Positions 36,138-44,931 of a DNA stretch of 64,000 nt are shown piece after piece. This DNA comes from Methanogenium marinum (lineage in GTDB: Archaea; Halobacteriota; Methanomicrobia; Methanomicrobiales; Methanomicrobiaceae): positions 1,001,276 to 1,065,275 of the forward strand of contig NZ_JAKELO010000002.1 in assembly GCF_028912405.1 (NCBI RefSeq). The letters run 5' to 3'. The notes under the pieces were generated by a model. That model made no database searches. It was not told the DNA's origin and saw nothing but the letters and a program-made list of their open reading frames with translations. Made by a program: the position numbers and the translations under genes. Numbering within the stretch: position 1 is the stretch's first letter; each line of letters begins with the position of its first letter.

Positions 36138-37322
36138 TCAGACGAGGTGATTATCCTGATGGCGTTTATAGATTTCGTCAGCCAGATTTATGATAGCGAC
36201 AAGATCCTCTTCCTGCGGTTTTCCTTTGATATATACCGGACTGAGCATCTCTGCACTGAGTTTCGGCATCATCTCACCAAGTGCCTGCACAGTCTTTCCA
36301 CCCCATCCGTACGAACCGATGACCGCCGCATATCGTGCCTTCGGTTTGAGAATATTGGTAAGAAATGCAATATGTGCAGCTTTAGGGTGCGGCCCGAAAT
36401 GAACCGTTGGTGTGCCGATGACGATGGTCGTGGCATCAATAAGGTCCATTGCAATCATGCCCGGCGAGGCATTCCCAAGGTCATAGGGACGCACCTGAAT
36501 ACCCCGATCGATCAGTGCATCCACCAGCCGCTCCACCATCCACGTTGTGCTGTTATGCATGGAGACAAAGGGAATGACCACGAGGTTTTTGCCTTCTTCA
36601 GATGACCAGTCACGGTACAGGGTGAGAATCTCTGCCGGGTCACAGTATACCGGCCCGTGGCTCGGTGCGATAATAGCGGGACTGAGATCATCCACCGCAT
36701 CCAGGTATGTGCGGATTTTCCCCCTGAAGGGCTGCATGATAACAGCAAAATAGCGTTTCGCAGCTTCATGCAACCGGCAGGACCCGTCAGAGAAGACATC
36801 TGATGTGGCAAGGTGTGAACCAAAAAGATCACAGGAAAAGAGGATGCGGTCTTCCGGGACCCAGGTTACCATCGTCTCCGGCCAGTGCACCCAGGGCATC
36901 GGATAGAATACGAGGGTCTTATCCCCGAGGGAGAGGGAATCATTCTCCTCCACAGTCAGGATGCGCCCTTCTTCAATTAAGACAAGGGAACATAGCAGTT
37001 CTTTTCCCTTCTCTGTTGTGACAACCTTTGCCATGGGAAAGAGTTCCAGCAGAAGGGGCAGTGAACCGGAGTGGTCCTGTTCTGCATGGTTGGCCACGAT
37101 ATAATCCACAGAATCTATTTTTGCCCGGATGAGGTTTGTAACATACTCCTCATCAAACTCTGCTTCCACCGTGTCAATAAGTGCGGTCTTCTCACTCCCC
37201 CGGACCACATAGGCATTGTATGTCGTCCCGTCCGGGAGATCCATGAGGTTATCAAATGCCATCCGGTGCCAGTCAATGACACCCACTGAATCTATGCCGG
37301 GAATAATTTCACGTACGACCAT
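36138..37322 (-). CDS. fprA: F420H2 oxidase (flavodiiron protein FprA)
   Basis: A 394-residue flavodiiron protein that reduces O2 to water with F420H2 in methanogens. The metallo-beta-lactamase half has the di-iron motif HAEQDHSGSLP (H-x-E-x-D-H), later metal residues in MPWVHWPETM and SCDLFGSH, and APSHGPVY. The flavodoxin half starts near LVVIPFVSMHNSTTWM and has TPTVHFGPHP and GSYGWGG. It starts three bases after rubredoxin ends, and SOR follows. The operon forms a short path from reduced cofactor to oxygen and superoxide removal. Confidence 0.93.
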   Translation of the reverse strand: MVVREIIPGIDSVGVIDWHRMAFDNLMDLPDGTTYNAYVVRGSEKTALIDTVEAEFDEEYVTNLIRAKIDSVDYIVANHAEQDHSGSLPLLLELFPMAKVVTTEKGKELLCSLVLIEEGRILTVEENDSLSLGDKTLVFYPMPWVHWPETMVTWVPEDRILFSCDLFGSHLATSDVFSDGSCRLHEAAKRYFAVIMQPFRGKIRTYLDAVDDLSPAIIAPSHGPVYCDPAEILTLYRDWSSEEGKNLVVIPFVSMHNSTTWMVERLVDALIDRGIQVRPYDLGNASPGMIAMDLIDATTIVIGTPTVHFGPHPKAAHIAFLTNILKPKARYAAVIGSYGWGGKTVQALGEMMPKLSAEMLSPVYIKGKPQEEDLVAIINLADEIYKRHQDNHLV

Positions 37323-37325
37323 ACT

Positions 37326-37490
37326 TCATTTCACCTCACTGAACTTTGCCTTCGCTGCACCACAGACAGGGCAGCACCACTCGTCAGGGATATCCGTGAA
37401 TGCTGTCCCGACAGATACTCCCTCGTCACCTTTCTTCGGGTCATAAATATGCCCGCATACCATACATTTCATCCGAATTGCTGTATCCAT
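37326..37490 (-). CDS. Rubredoxin (54 aa)
   Basis: A 54-residue protein beginning [18 protein letters not shown] and ending with [13 protein letters not shown]. The two CxxC pairs (Cys9/Cys12 and Cys40/Cys43) bind one iron, and the central [17 protein letters not shown] is classic rubredoxin. It carries single electrons to FprA or superoxide reductase, whose genes follow directly. AGGAG lies about 10 nt before ATG 37490, and a TATA box lies near 37556-37564. Confidence 0.93.
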   Translation of the reverse strand: MDTAIRMKCMVCGHIYDPKKGDEGVSVGTAFTDIPDEWCCPVCGAAKAKFSEVK

Positions 37491-37506
37491 AGTATAATCT
37501 CCTGTT

Positions 37507-37564
37507 CCGGAATATCCCGCAAAAAAGCCGGAATAAGCCGGAACGTTCTGATGAATGTTTATAC
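37507..37564 (-). promoter_or_regulatory. Promoter region of the oxygen-defence operon with three CCGGAA elements
   Basis: On the minus strand GCTGTATAAACATTC (about 37556-37564) is a good TATA box. Between it and the rubredoxin start, CCGGAA (plus strand) occurs at 37507, 37528 and 37538. The 21- and 10-bp steps are close to whole helical turns, as for a regulator binding one face. Confidence 0.4.
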
Positions 37565-37685
37565 AGCATCATTCCATAAAAGAATTGTTCATTTTTTGTT
37601 TGTTCAGCAGATACCCTGAGTCTCACAGTCAACGGTGGGATTATGTCCCACAAATCTGCCGGGGCAAATCACCTGTGCGATGGCC

Positions 37686-37747
37686 TCACTTCATCTCACG
37701 AAACTTTTCTTTCGCTGCAGCACTGACAAGGCAGCACCATTCGTCAC
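37686..37747 (-). pseudogene. Decayed rubredoxin 3' fragment
   Basis: The minus strand reads DEWCCLVSAAAKEKFREMK and a stop, matching [19 protein letters not shown] at the end of the intact rubredoxin. The second iron-binding cysteine of the pair is now Ser and no N-terminal half is found. The rest of 37491-37926 holds the operon promoter and AT-rich DNA with no gene I can support. Confidence 0.65.
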
Positions 37748-37926
37748 ACAAAAACAAATTTTGCATGGAACCCTCCACGGAAGAAGCACGCACGAATATT
37801 TATATGAATTATTATCCCGCGAAATACTTCTGGACGTATCCGGACAGTTTATTCCTCAGTTATACTCTGGATAAACAGAATGAAAATAATTCAGACAAAT
37901 TTGCCACCACTACCACCGGTGATGTG

Positions 37927-38370
37927 TTACAGCGTCCCGATATCCTCATTCCAGATATCAGCATGGCTCTCAATGTACTCCGCCATCATCTTCTTCAGTT
38001 CAGGCAGACTGAGATTCACCACCTCAACGCCTTTCTCCCGTAAAAAATCCTCTGCCCCTGCAAAATTGGCAGACTCCCCCATAACCACCTTCGGGATACC
38101 AAACTGGACAACGGCACCCGCACATAGATAACAGGGCATGAGAGTTGAATAGAGCACCGTATCCCCATACCGCCCGATTCTCCCGGCATTCCTGAGGCAG
38201 TTAATCTCTGCATGCATCAGGGGATCATCATCCTGCACCCGCCGGTTGTGCCCGCGAGAGATGATGACTCCGTCCCTCACCAGCACGGCACCGATGGGAA
38301 TTCCGCCTTCAGAAAGACCCAGTTTTGCCTCGTCAATCGCTGCCTGCATATACTTCTGATCTTCGTCCAT
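37927..38370 (-). CDS. Cytosine deaminase, similar to fungal Fcy1
   Basis: A 147-residue zinc deaminase with HAEINCLRNAGR (His ligand and catalytic Glu) and MPCYLCAGA (two Cys ligands). Beyond the shared motifs, LGLSEGGIPIGAVLV, SRGHNRR, TLYSTLMPC-like spacing, FGIPKVVMGESANF and the final WNEDIG follow yeast cytosine deaminase Fcy1 closely as I recall its sequence. It probably converts cytosine to uracil for pyrimidine salvage. ATG 38370 (MDEDQKYMQAA) was chosen; the longer frame to 38466 reads through a 9-bp tandem repeat. Confidence 0.8.
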   Translation of the reverse strand: MDEDQKYMQAAIDEAKLGLSEGGIPIGAVLVRDGVIISRGHNRRVQDDDPLMHAEINCLRNAGRIGRYGDTVLYSTLMPCYLCAGAVVQFGIPKVVMGESANFAGAEDFLREKGVEVVNLSLPELKKMMAEYIESHADIWNEDIGTL

Positions 38371-38673
38371 GAAACTGCTCCTGATAGTGTCAGTTTTGAG
38401 AACACAGGTGGATAAAGACTGCCTTCTTCCGTGGTGCCAGACCAACTGCACCAACTGCACCAACACAAAACGGCTCTGATATTATCACAATCCTGTCTGT
38501 CACCTCTGCAAAACCAGCAGTAACCAACAGTATCCAAAATTATCACAATTTACCCAAAGGATCAGGTAAAAAAAACAGAGAACGACGGAAACAGAAAAAT
38601 AAGAGGATATTGTTAAAATTCAGTAGAAAATCCCTGATGAGTTATACAGCACCCGAAACGGGCACTGTCACCT
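38371..38673. other. Intergenic region with short repeats
   Basis: No gene is supported here. A 9-bp unit CAACTGCAC is repeated 2.4 times (38442-38463), and ATTATCACAAT occurs twice (38481 and 38539). The region lies between the helicase stop and the deaminase start, with A-rich DNA at 38570-38600. It probably holds the deaminase promoter. Confidence 0.4.
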
Positions 38674-40689
38674 TCACGCATCCTGATCCTCGACACAGTC
38701 GAGTTCAGCAACAATCTCAAGGGGATCTTTTGTCTTTCTGACCATCTTAAGAATCCGGGAGAGGCGTTCGACACCGATAAAATGCTCGGCCATAACCTGC
38801 CCAAGAGGGGAGAGCACAATCTTTCCCTTCCGTTCGTAGACGTAGCCATCATGTTTCATGAGAGGCCCGACATCTTCAAGCTCCCCGACCATCGTTTCAC
38901 AAATCACGGAAAGGCATCCAATATCACCACCACAGACAACAGCATTTGCTGCATACTCCTCAGATGAGCCTTCAATATCATAGACTGGTGCAACCTCCTC
39001 CATCTCTCCTTTCAGGAGGCGCATCGCCACCTCTTCTTCGGTGCCAGTGCCGGACTCCCGTGAATATACACCGCCCGGCTCGGCAAGAATGACCACTTTC
39101 CCCAGATCGTGGAAATCCGGCCGGCCGGCACGACCCATCATCTGGGAGAACTCCTGCACCTTCAGCCATGAGATACCCATTGCAAGGGCGTCAAAGATAA
39201 CCTGGGATGCAGGAAAATCAACACCTGCGGCAAGGGCCGCTGTGGTGATTACAGCTGCAATTTCTCCCTTCTCAAACATCTTCTCCACCTTACGCCGGTC
39301 CTGTGGAGAAAGCCCGGCATGGTAGGGCATCGCCCCACTCCCAACAGCCTCTGCTACCATATGGCACCGGGCCCGTGAATTGGTGAAGACAATCGTCTGC
39401 CCATGAAATCCCTTGGACGAAGTCTTCTTAAACTCCTCAGCGACCATCTTTCGGATAATCGGAATCTTCTCTTTTCGTTCCGTGAAGATCAGATGGCGTT
39501 CAAGTCCTACCGGCCGTTCGTCATACCGGACGAGCTCAGCATTCAGTTTTTTTGCAAGCAGAGAAGGCGACCCGATGGTAGCACTCAAAAAGAGGAACTG
39601 AGCCTTCGGGGCAACATGCCGCAGACGGGCAATCAGCCCGTCGAGCCGGTGTCCCCGGTCAGCATCCTCCAGCATCTGCACCTCATCGATGACGACCGTT
39701 CCCACCTTTGCCAGGTGTTTGCCCATCCGGAGGTGATGATCTACTCCCTCATAGGTGCCGACGATGATATCGGACTTCATGCTGCGTCGTGCATTTTCCC
39801 GGTTCCCCGGAAGATGAATCCGTGAGACACCGGTCAGAAGTGAGACATTCATAAAATCGCCATACCGTTCTGAGAAACGGCGATATTTCTGGTTTGCAAG
39901 AGCAACGAGAGGAACTAAAAAGAACGTACTCCCCCTACTTTCACTGAGATTCTTAACCCCTGCCATCTCGCCTATGAAAGTCTTCCCACTTGCTGTTGCT
40001 GCCACTACCAGCTGGTCTTTCCCCTTTAAAAGGCCCGCCTCGACACAGAGTTGCTGGACCGGCATCAGGTATTTTACCCCGGATGCCTCCACAAAATTCT
40101 TCGGAAGAGGGAGATCAGTAATGGGCTGCGTTTTCATTACAGCATGGGCCTCAAGCTTGTCAAAGAGCGTCTGTGCAGGTTTGCCGGTATCAGGCTGCAA
40201 CATCCCAAGAACCCGATCAAGATCCCGGTACATTTCCAGCATATGCTCCAGATGGCCGATAGACTTCATGCCCATCCCCCCCAGATAGCCCGCTTCGCGA
40301 CGGAGTTCATTTTTGGCACAGCCAACACAGATCTCCTCACGCCCGTACTTCACCGCATTCTTTGTTTTCAGGAGAGTAACCCGGTCGCCCAGAAGACAGA
40401 TACGACAGAGACGGATTACAACAACAGGGATCTGCAGGTCACTGCACATGGATCGGAATGCCTCATCCTCTCCGGTGAGATATACTTTCTCTTTCCGAAA
40501 TAACCGGATCAGATCCTTCGTAGGGACATGCCGTGGCTGACGCCTGCCTGCTTCACGGTACCGGAACTCTTTCGGACGGCAACCCTTCCCGGTCTTTGAA
40601 AGATCCAGGTCACCAATGCCTGTAACACGCCGGCCGTCATAAAAATAGAGGCGGTACGGTCCCCGCCTGGGATTAACAATAATACTCAT
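38674..40689 (-). CDS. Ski2-like DEAD/DEAH-box helicase with N-terminal DUF5814/zinc-ribbon region
   Basis: A 671-residue superfamily 2 helicase. The N-terminal 200 residues include a zinc ribbon (CRICLLG...CVGC) and sequence typical of archaeal DUF5814 proteins. The core has the Q-region, motif I ATASGKTF, motif II DEVQ (in VVIDEVQMLED), motif III SATIGS, motif V-type TTAALAAGVDFPA and motif VI QMMGRAGRP. A winged-helix-like C-terminus follows. The DEVQ box instead of DEAH/DExH is a variant. Its ATG overlaps the upstream regulator gene by 4 nt, so two regulators and the helicase form one operon. Nucleic-acid unwinding in repair or RNA processing is likely. Confidence 0.83.
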   Translation of the reverse strand: MSIIVNPRRGPYRLYFYDGRRVTGIGDLDLSKTGKGCRPKEFRYREAGRRQPRHVPTKDLIRLFRKEKVYLTGEDEAFRSMCSDLQIPVVVIRLCRICLLGDRVTLLKTKNAVKYGREEICVGCAKNELRREAGYLGGMGMKSIGHLEHMLEMYRDLDRVLGMLQPDTGKPAQTLFDKLEAHAVMKTQPITDLPLPKNFVEASGVKYLMPVQQLCVEAGLLKGKDQLVVAATASGKTFIGEMAGVKNLSESRGSTFFLVPLVALANQKYRRFSERYGDFMNVSLLTGVSRIHLPGNRENARRSMKSDIIVGTYEGVDHHLRMGKHLAKVGTVVIDEVQMLEDADRGHRLDGLIARLRHVAPKAQFLFLSATIGSPSLLAKKLNAELVRYDERPVGLERHLIFTERKEKIPIIRKMVAEEFKKTSSKGFHGQTIVFTNSRARCHMVAEAVGSGAMPYHAGLSPQDRRKVEKMFEKGEIAAVITTAALAAGVDFPASQVIFDALAMGISWLKVQEFSQMMGRAGRPDFHDLGKVVILAEPGGVYSRESGTGTEEEVAMRLLKGEMEEVAPVYDIEGSSEEYAANAVVCGGDIGCLSVICETMVGELEDVGPLMKHDGYVYERKGKIVLSPLGQVMAEHFIGVERLSRILKMVRKTKDPLEIVAELDCVEDQDA

Positions 40690-41495
40690 GGAATGCTCAA
40701 ATCACAAATCTCATACGGGAGACCTGCACTCTCAAGCCGTTTCAGAAACCCGGTGAACTCCTCATCGACAATTACCATCGCACAGTTAATGCCATGAAAT
40801 GACGCCTCCAGCACCCCTTCCCGGGCGCCGAAGAAGGCGTCCTCTGTGACACCAACACTCTTCAGGAGAACGACCGCCTCAAGACCTACCGCTCCAATAT
40901 AGTCCATGCCTTCCAGGGCATCGAGGATGCGGTCGGGAGAGACACTGTGTGACCCTCCCCGCTGAATACGCGGTACCTTGCAGACACGGATGGTTCCTTC
41001 ATCAAGAGCGATAATACCAGAAAGTTTTGCCACCCCGACATCCTCTCCGGACTCCGCCGAAACGGTCACTTCACCCATAGCAGTCTGCTCAGCTTTTGAG
41101 GCATACAGGAGACCGCCCTGCATGAAAACACCAACCATCTCCCCCTTCATAAGAGGCTCTTTTGCAATGGCGGTCCATACAGAAACCTCCTGGATGACTT
41201 CAGTTGTTACATACTTAAGATAGGTATCAAGTGTTTCAGCTGCGGTTGTTACCCACTCCACACCCTTCTTTGTGACATTGTACCGGCCTCTGCCGTTTGA
41301 ATTCACAAATCCGCTCTCTACCATCTCACGGATGTATTCACTGACTGCCTGCGGTGTGACGCCCATCTTTTCAGCGATCTCCTGCTGCCGGACAGAAGGC
41401 TGGTGAGCGGCAATCTCAACTAAGATCTGAAATCGTGTTGCTTCACGTTTGCTCTTAAGCACAGTGTAATACGGGTCATCACCGTGACTCGTCAA
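40686..41495 (-). CDS. Winged-helix transcriptional regulator-like protein with large ligand-type domain
   Basis: A 269-residue protein. Residues about 15-85 form a winged helix (LVEIAAHQPSVRQQEIAEKMGVTPQAVSEYIREM, here quoted in parts: VRQQEIAEKMGV, PQAVSEYIREM). The remaining 180 residues form a conserved archaeal domain (DUF7839-type, from memory) with VFMQGGLLYASKAEQTAMGEV and LDALEGMDYIGAVGLEA. The best frame starts at TTG 41495; GTG 41462 is an alternative. It overlaps the upstream regulator by 17 nt and the helicase by 4 nt. The target genes are unknown; autoregulation of this operon is plausible. Confidence 0.68.
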   Translation of the reverse strand: MTSHGDDPYYTVLKSKREATRFQILVEIAAHQPSVRQQEIAEKMGVTPQAVSEYIREMVESGFVNSNGRGRYNVTKKGVEWVTTAAETLDTYLKYVTTEVIQEVSVWTAIAKEPLMKGEMVGVFMQGGLLYASKAEQTAMGEVTVSAESGEDVGVAKLSGIIALDEGTIRVCKVPRIQRGGSHSVSPDRILDALEGMDYIGAVGLEAVVLLKSVGVTEDAFFGAREGVLEASFHGINCAMVIVDEEFTGFLKRLESAGLPYEICDLSIP

Positions 41496-41991
41496 GCAGC
41501 ACCAGCCCCTGGCCCTTCACATCAAGATTTGGCATCCGTTTGGCAAGCCCCTTCACGTAAACCGGACTCACCTTATATTTGCGCGCAAGGTCATTGTATG
41601 ATGTTATTCCTGACCGTACATCCTGCTCAATATTGTCAACCATGCCCCGGAGTTCTTCATCCGTAGATGTAGAGATATAAAGAATATCCCCAAGATCTTC
41701 CATGGAACACTGAAATCCTGCCCTGAATCGGCTGTATGTTGTTTTATATTCTTTAGAGGGCCGCTCCCCCGGTTGCGGCATCCGCCACTGCTCCTCAATT
41801 AGATTTCCTTTCATCAGAAGTCCGAGGCATTCCGCCACGCATTCTGGGCCTATTTCAGCACAGATCTCTTCTTCAGTCATCCATTGTTTTGTGAGAAGGT
41901 CGTAGGCTCTTTTGAAATTTGAGTTGTTGAAAGTAACAATGAGCGGAACTAATTCGAGTGGATCATTAACAATCCGATTATGCCCTGTCAA
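41479..41991 (-). CDS. ArsR-like archaeal HTH protein
   Basis: A protein of about 170 residues with an N-terminal winged helix (FNNSNFKRAYDLLTKQWMTEEEI, in parts: NFKRAYDLL, MTEEEICAEIG) and a C-terminal HTH-like segment (ITSYNDLARKYKVSPVYVKGLAKRMP). The frame is open to a TTG at 42027. A second TTG at 41991 (TGHNRIVNDPLEL) places the TATA-like TTTATACG about 28 nt upstream, so I prefer 41991; neither is certain. It is the first gene of a regulator-regulator-helicase operon and divergent from hypF. Confidence 0.62.
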   Translation of the reverse strand: MTGHNRIVNDPLELVPLIVTFNNSNFKRAYDLLTKQWMTEEEICAEIGPECVAECLGLLMKGNLIEEQWRMPQPGERPSKEYKTTYSRFRAGFQCSMEDLGDILYISTSTDEELRGMVDNIEQDVRSGITSYNDLARKYKVSPVYVKGLAKRMPNLDVKGQGLVLLDESR

Positions 41992-42050
41992 AGTAAAAAC
42001 CCATGTAATATTAAGCGTATAAAACAATAAAGATTCTCTAGACTACAGTT
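41992..42050. promoter_or_regulatory. Divergent promoter between hypF and the HTH-helicase operon
   Basis: The 59-bp space holds GCGTATAAAACAAT around 42015-42028. Read on the plus strand, TATAAAA lies about 31 nt before the hypF ATG (42051). Read on the minus strand, TTTATACG lies about 28 nt before TTG 41991. One AT-rich element thus appears to serve both directions, so the HTH protein could control both units. Confidence 0.45.
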
Positions 42051-44267
42051 ATGCGAATCAGAGGGCAAATATCTATAAAAGGCATCGTTCAGGGAGTCGG
42101 ATTCCGTCCTTTTGTCTTTAAAACAGCTCATGAACTTGGGATACAGGGCACAGTACGCAACCTCGGCAGTGAAGTGCTGGTACTTGCACAGGGAACCAAT
42201 TTTGAAACATTTGTGCACTGCCTCTCTCAGGGCACCCCCCTCTCACGCATTGACTCGGTCACGGTAACCGACTCAGACGAACCGGTTCCGGCAGGATTTG
42301 TAATCCTTATGAGTGCTGAAGGTTCACTATCCGGCTTTATTCCGGCAGATGTCGCCACCTGTGACGATTGCATCAGGGACATTTTCACCCCCGGCGGCAG
42401 GTATGAAGGGTACTGGGCCACCTCCTGCGTGAACTGCGGCCCACGTTACAGTATCATCTGCGGGCTGCCCTACGACCGGGAACGTACACGAATGGACGAA
42501 TTCCCCATGTGCGGCGCATGTGAAGACGAGTACACCGACCCCGCATCCCGGCGCCACCATGCACAGACAATTGCCTGCGCCACCTGCGGGCCAAAACTTT
42601 CTCTTTTGCGCACCGACGGCACCTCTGTCCCGGGCGACCCCCTGCATACCGCAGCATCCCTTCTGGACAACGGTGCTGTCGTTGCCATCCGCGGCCTGGG
42701 TGGATTCCACATCGCCTGCACCGCAGAGGCGACCGGGCGCCTGAAGGGCACCCTTGGTCGGCCTGAGCAACCCCTTGCCGTGATGGCAACCAAAGAGGAG
42801 ATCGAACGGGTGGCCATCATATCAGAGACAGAGAGAAAGTGTCTCACCGGCCCTTCCCACCCCATCGTTGTCCTGGTAAAAAAAGACAGGGAAGCCCTCA
42901 AAGGAATATCCAAACTGCATACTCTTGGGTGCATGCTCCCCTATACCGCCCTCCACCATCTCCTCTTCAGATACCTCAGTCAACCGATGCTTGTCATGAC
43001 AAGTGCCAATCCTCCGGGATACCCGATGATCACCAATACCCACGAGGCATGTGAGAGACTCAAAGGGCACGTGGACTACATCCTCACCCACAACCGTGTC
43101 ATCCAGAACCGATGCGATGATTCAGTGGTGCGCGATGGAAAAATACTCCGCCTCTCAAGGGGTCTTGCTCCGAAACGGGAGAGGCGGGACCTTGGCAATG
43201 CCTGTATCCTTGGCATTGGCCCGGAACTCAATGCAAACATCTCCATCTATAAAGAAGGCTACTGCATCACCTCACCCCACGTGGGCAACGTACGCAACCC
43301 GGCGACACTTGCCTACCTGCAGGAGACGGTGGAACGGACAGCATGCCTGCTGGGTGCAAAATACGATGTGATAGCCCATGACCTGCACCCGCAGTTCCTC
43401 TCCACACGCTATGCCCACGAACTCGCAGAGGAAACAGGAGCTACCCTGATGCCGGTGCAGCACCACAAGGCACACATCGCCGCGGCCACCACCAGCCCAT
43501 GCATCGGCATTGCAATCGACGGAGTCGGCTATGGTGAGGACGGAACAGTCTGGGGAGGTGAGATTTTTGCCGGTGCAGTGCCGGACCTCACCCGCGTTGG
43601 TCACCTTGAACCGGTGATGATGCCAGGGGGAGATCTCGCCACCCGCTATCCTGAGAGGATGCTCTATGGTATTCTCCCTAAAGAAGAAACAGCAGCACTT
43701 CTCAGAGCCCGTGGATGGGATGCCACTGCCCTCGGTGTGCTGGAGAAACAGGTGGAGCGACGGTTCAATGTCACCATCACCTCCAGCACAGGCCGAATAC
43801 TGGATGCAGCGGCAGCACTCCTCGGCGTCTGTCGGGAACGCACCTTCGATGGAGAACCCGCACAGGTACTGGAAACCACGGCAGTTACGGGCACTCCTAC
43901 CCTTTGGGACCGCGAATTCACCCAGGAAAACGAACGGACCATTCTTTCAACATCATCTCTTCTCAGAGAGGCATTTTCCCGGATGAAAAATGAACGACCA
44001 GCAGACATCGCCGCATCCTTCCAGCAGACCCTTGCCACAGGTATTGCTGAGATCGCAGTCATGGCTGCAGAAGAGAAGGGGTATAAAAAAGTTGCCCTTT
44101 CGGGCGGTGTGGCATACAACCATGCAATAGAATCCACCATCCGCAAAACCATTGTTGCATCAGGCAATGAGTACATCCTCAATACAAACTATCCCCTTGG
44201 GGACGGGTGTATCTCATATGGACAGTGTGTCTGGGCAGGTACTACCCTGAAACAGGTCAGAAAATAA
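42051..44267 (+). CDS. hypF: Carbamoyltransferase HypF, [NiFe]-hydrogenase maturation
   Basis: Makes the cyanide ligand precursor of [NiFe]-hydrogenases from carbamoyl phosphate with HypE. Domains in order: acylphosphatase-like (about 1-90; GIVQGVGFRPFVF), two zinc fingers (CDDC...CVNC and CGAC...CATC, about 103-180), YrdC-like (about 195-375; LDNGAVVAIRGLGGFHIAC), and a Kae1-like carbamoyltransferase (about 385-738; HHKAHIA, AIDGVGYGEDGTVWGGE, LSGGVAYN). The 738 residues are full length. Methanogen hydrogenases (for example Frh, Mvh, Ech) need it; none of their genes is in the window. Confidence 0.95.
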   Translation: MRIRGQISIKGIVQGVGFRPFVFKTAHELGIQGTVRNLGSEVLVLAQGTNFETFVHCLSQGTPLSRIDSVTVTDSDEPVPAGFVILMSAEGSLSGFIPADVATCDDCIRDIFTPGGRYEGYWATSCVNCGPRYSIICGLPYDRERTRMDEFPMCGACEDEYTDPASRRHHAQTIACATCGPKLSLLRTDGTSVPGDPLHTAASLLDNGAVVAIRGLGGFHIACTAEATGRLKGTLGRPEQPLAVMATKEEIERVAIISETERKCLTGPSHPIVVLVKKDREALKGISKLHTLGCMLPYTALHHLLFRYLSQPMLVMTSANPPGYPMITNTHEACERLKGHVDYILTHNRVIQNRCDDSVVRDGKILRLSRGLAPKRERRDLGNACILGIGPELNANISIYKEGYCITSPHVGNVRNPATLAYLQETVERTACLLGAKYDVIAHDLHPQFLSTRYAHELAEETGATLMPVQHHKAHIAAATTSPCIGIAIDGVGYGEDGTVWGGEIFAGAVPDLTRVGHLEPVMMPGGDLATRYPERMLYGILPKEETAALLRARGWDATALGVLEKQVERRFNVTITSSTGRILDAAAALLGVCRERTFDGEPAQVLETTAVTGTPTLWDREFTQENERTILSTSSLLREAFSRMKNERPADIAASFQQTLATGIAEIAVMAAEEKGYKKVALSGGVAYNHAIESTIRKTIVASGNEYILNTNYPLGDGCISYGQCVWAGTTLKQVRK

Positions 44268-44289
44268 GGGAGAAACTGGGTTTGCGTAT

Positions 44290-44688
44290 TTATTTATTAT
44301 TGGGTTCAAGCACAGAATCAAGAACTTCACGAAGATTTGCGGAACGATAGGGTTTTTTCAGTATACCTGAAAATCCCTGCCCGTATAGATCATCATAGCT
44401 CATCTCTGACACCAGTCCACTGGTGACAATGGCGCACACACCGGGGTCAATAGCCTTCATCTTCTTAATTGCCTCCGTTGCCCCCATGCCATCAGGGACG
44501 GTAATATCCATAATCACTGCATCATACGGATTCCCTACAAGGAATGCCCTGCGATATTCTTCGACAGCAGTTTCGCCGTCCGGAGTTGCCATCGGACTGT
44601 ATCCCATCTTTTCAAGGAGAATACAGGTAATTGTTCGGATATTATCCTCATCATCCATTACGAGGATTTTTCCGGGTGTATCTATCAT
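44290..44688 (-). CDS. Single-domain response regulator (receiver only)
   Basis: A 132-residue CheY-like receiver with acidic pocket MDDEDN (about 11-16), phospho-acceptor Asp in DAVIMDITVPDGMGA (about residue 60), the conserved Thr/Ser (IVTSGLV, about 90) and Lys in ILKKPY (about 112). There is no output domain. No kinase gene is adjacent; the kinases at 2283-6879 are 38 kb away. Upstream, GCATATCA(G/A)AT occurs twice with a TATA-like ATGTATAAATG between 44770 and 44825. It is an orphan phosphorelay shuttle. Confidence 0.85.
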   Translation of the reverse strand: MIDTPGKILVMDDEDNIRTITCILLEKMGYSPMATPDGETAVEEYRRAFLVGNPYDAVIMDITVPDGMGATEAIKKMKAIDPGVCAIVTSGLVSEMSYDDLYGQGFSGILKKPYRSANLREVLDSVLEPNNK

Positions 44689-44931
44689 CTAATTTTCTCC
44701 CCCCATTCTACTGACCCGGCATTTTTGTGGAACAACCTGCCGTCAACAATGCATGCAACCCGACATGCTCTATTGCATATCAGATACGTTTACAAAATAT
44801 GCATATCAAATGTATAAATGTATCTGCCACGCCCGCCTGCAAAAGATGATTCAATTGAAAAAGCCCTACCACGACACCCCTCACCATATCCAATAGGATT
44901 CACGTGAATTATTCAATATGCCCCGAATATC

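Noticed and set aside
38371-38466. N-terminal extension of the cytosine deaminase
   Set aside because: The extra residues come from a 9-bp tandem repeat and lie before the conserved family start at 38370.
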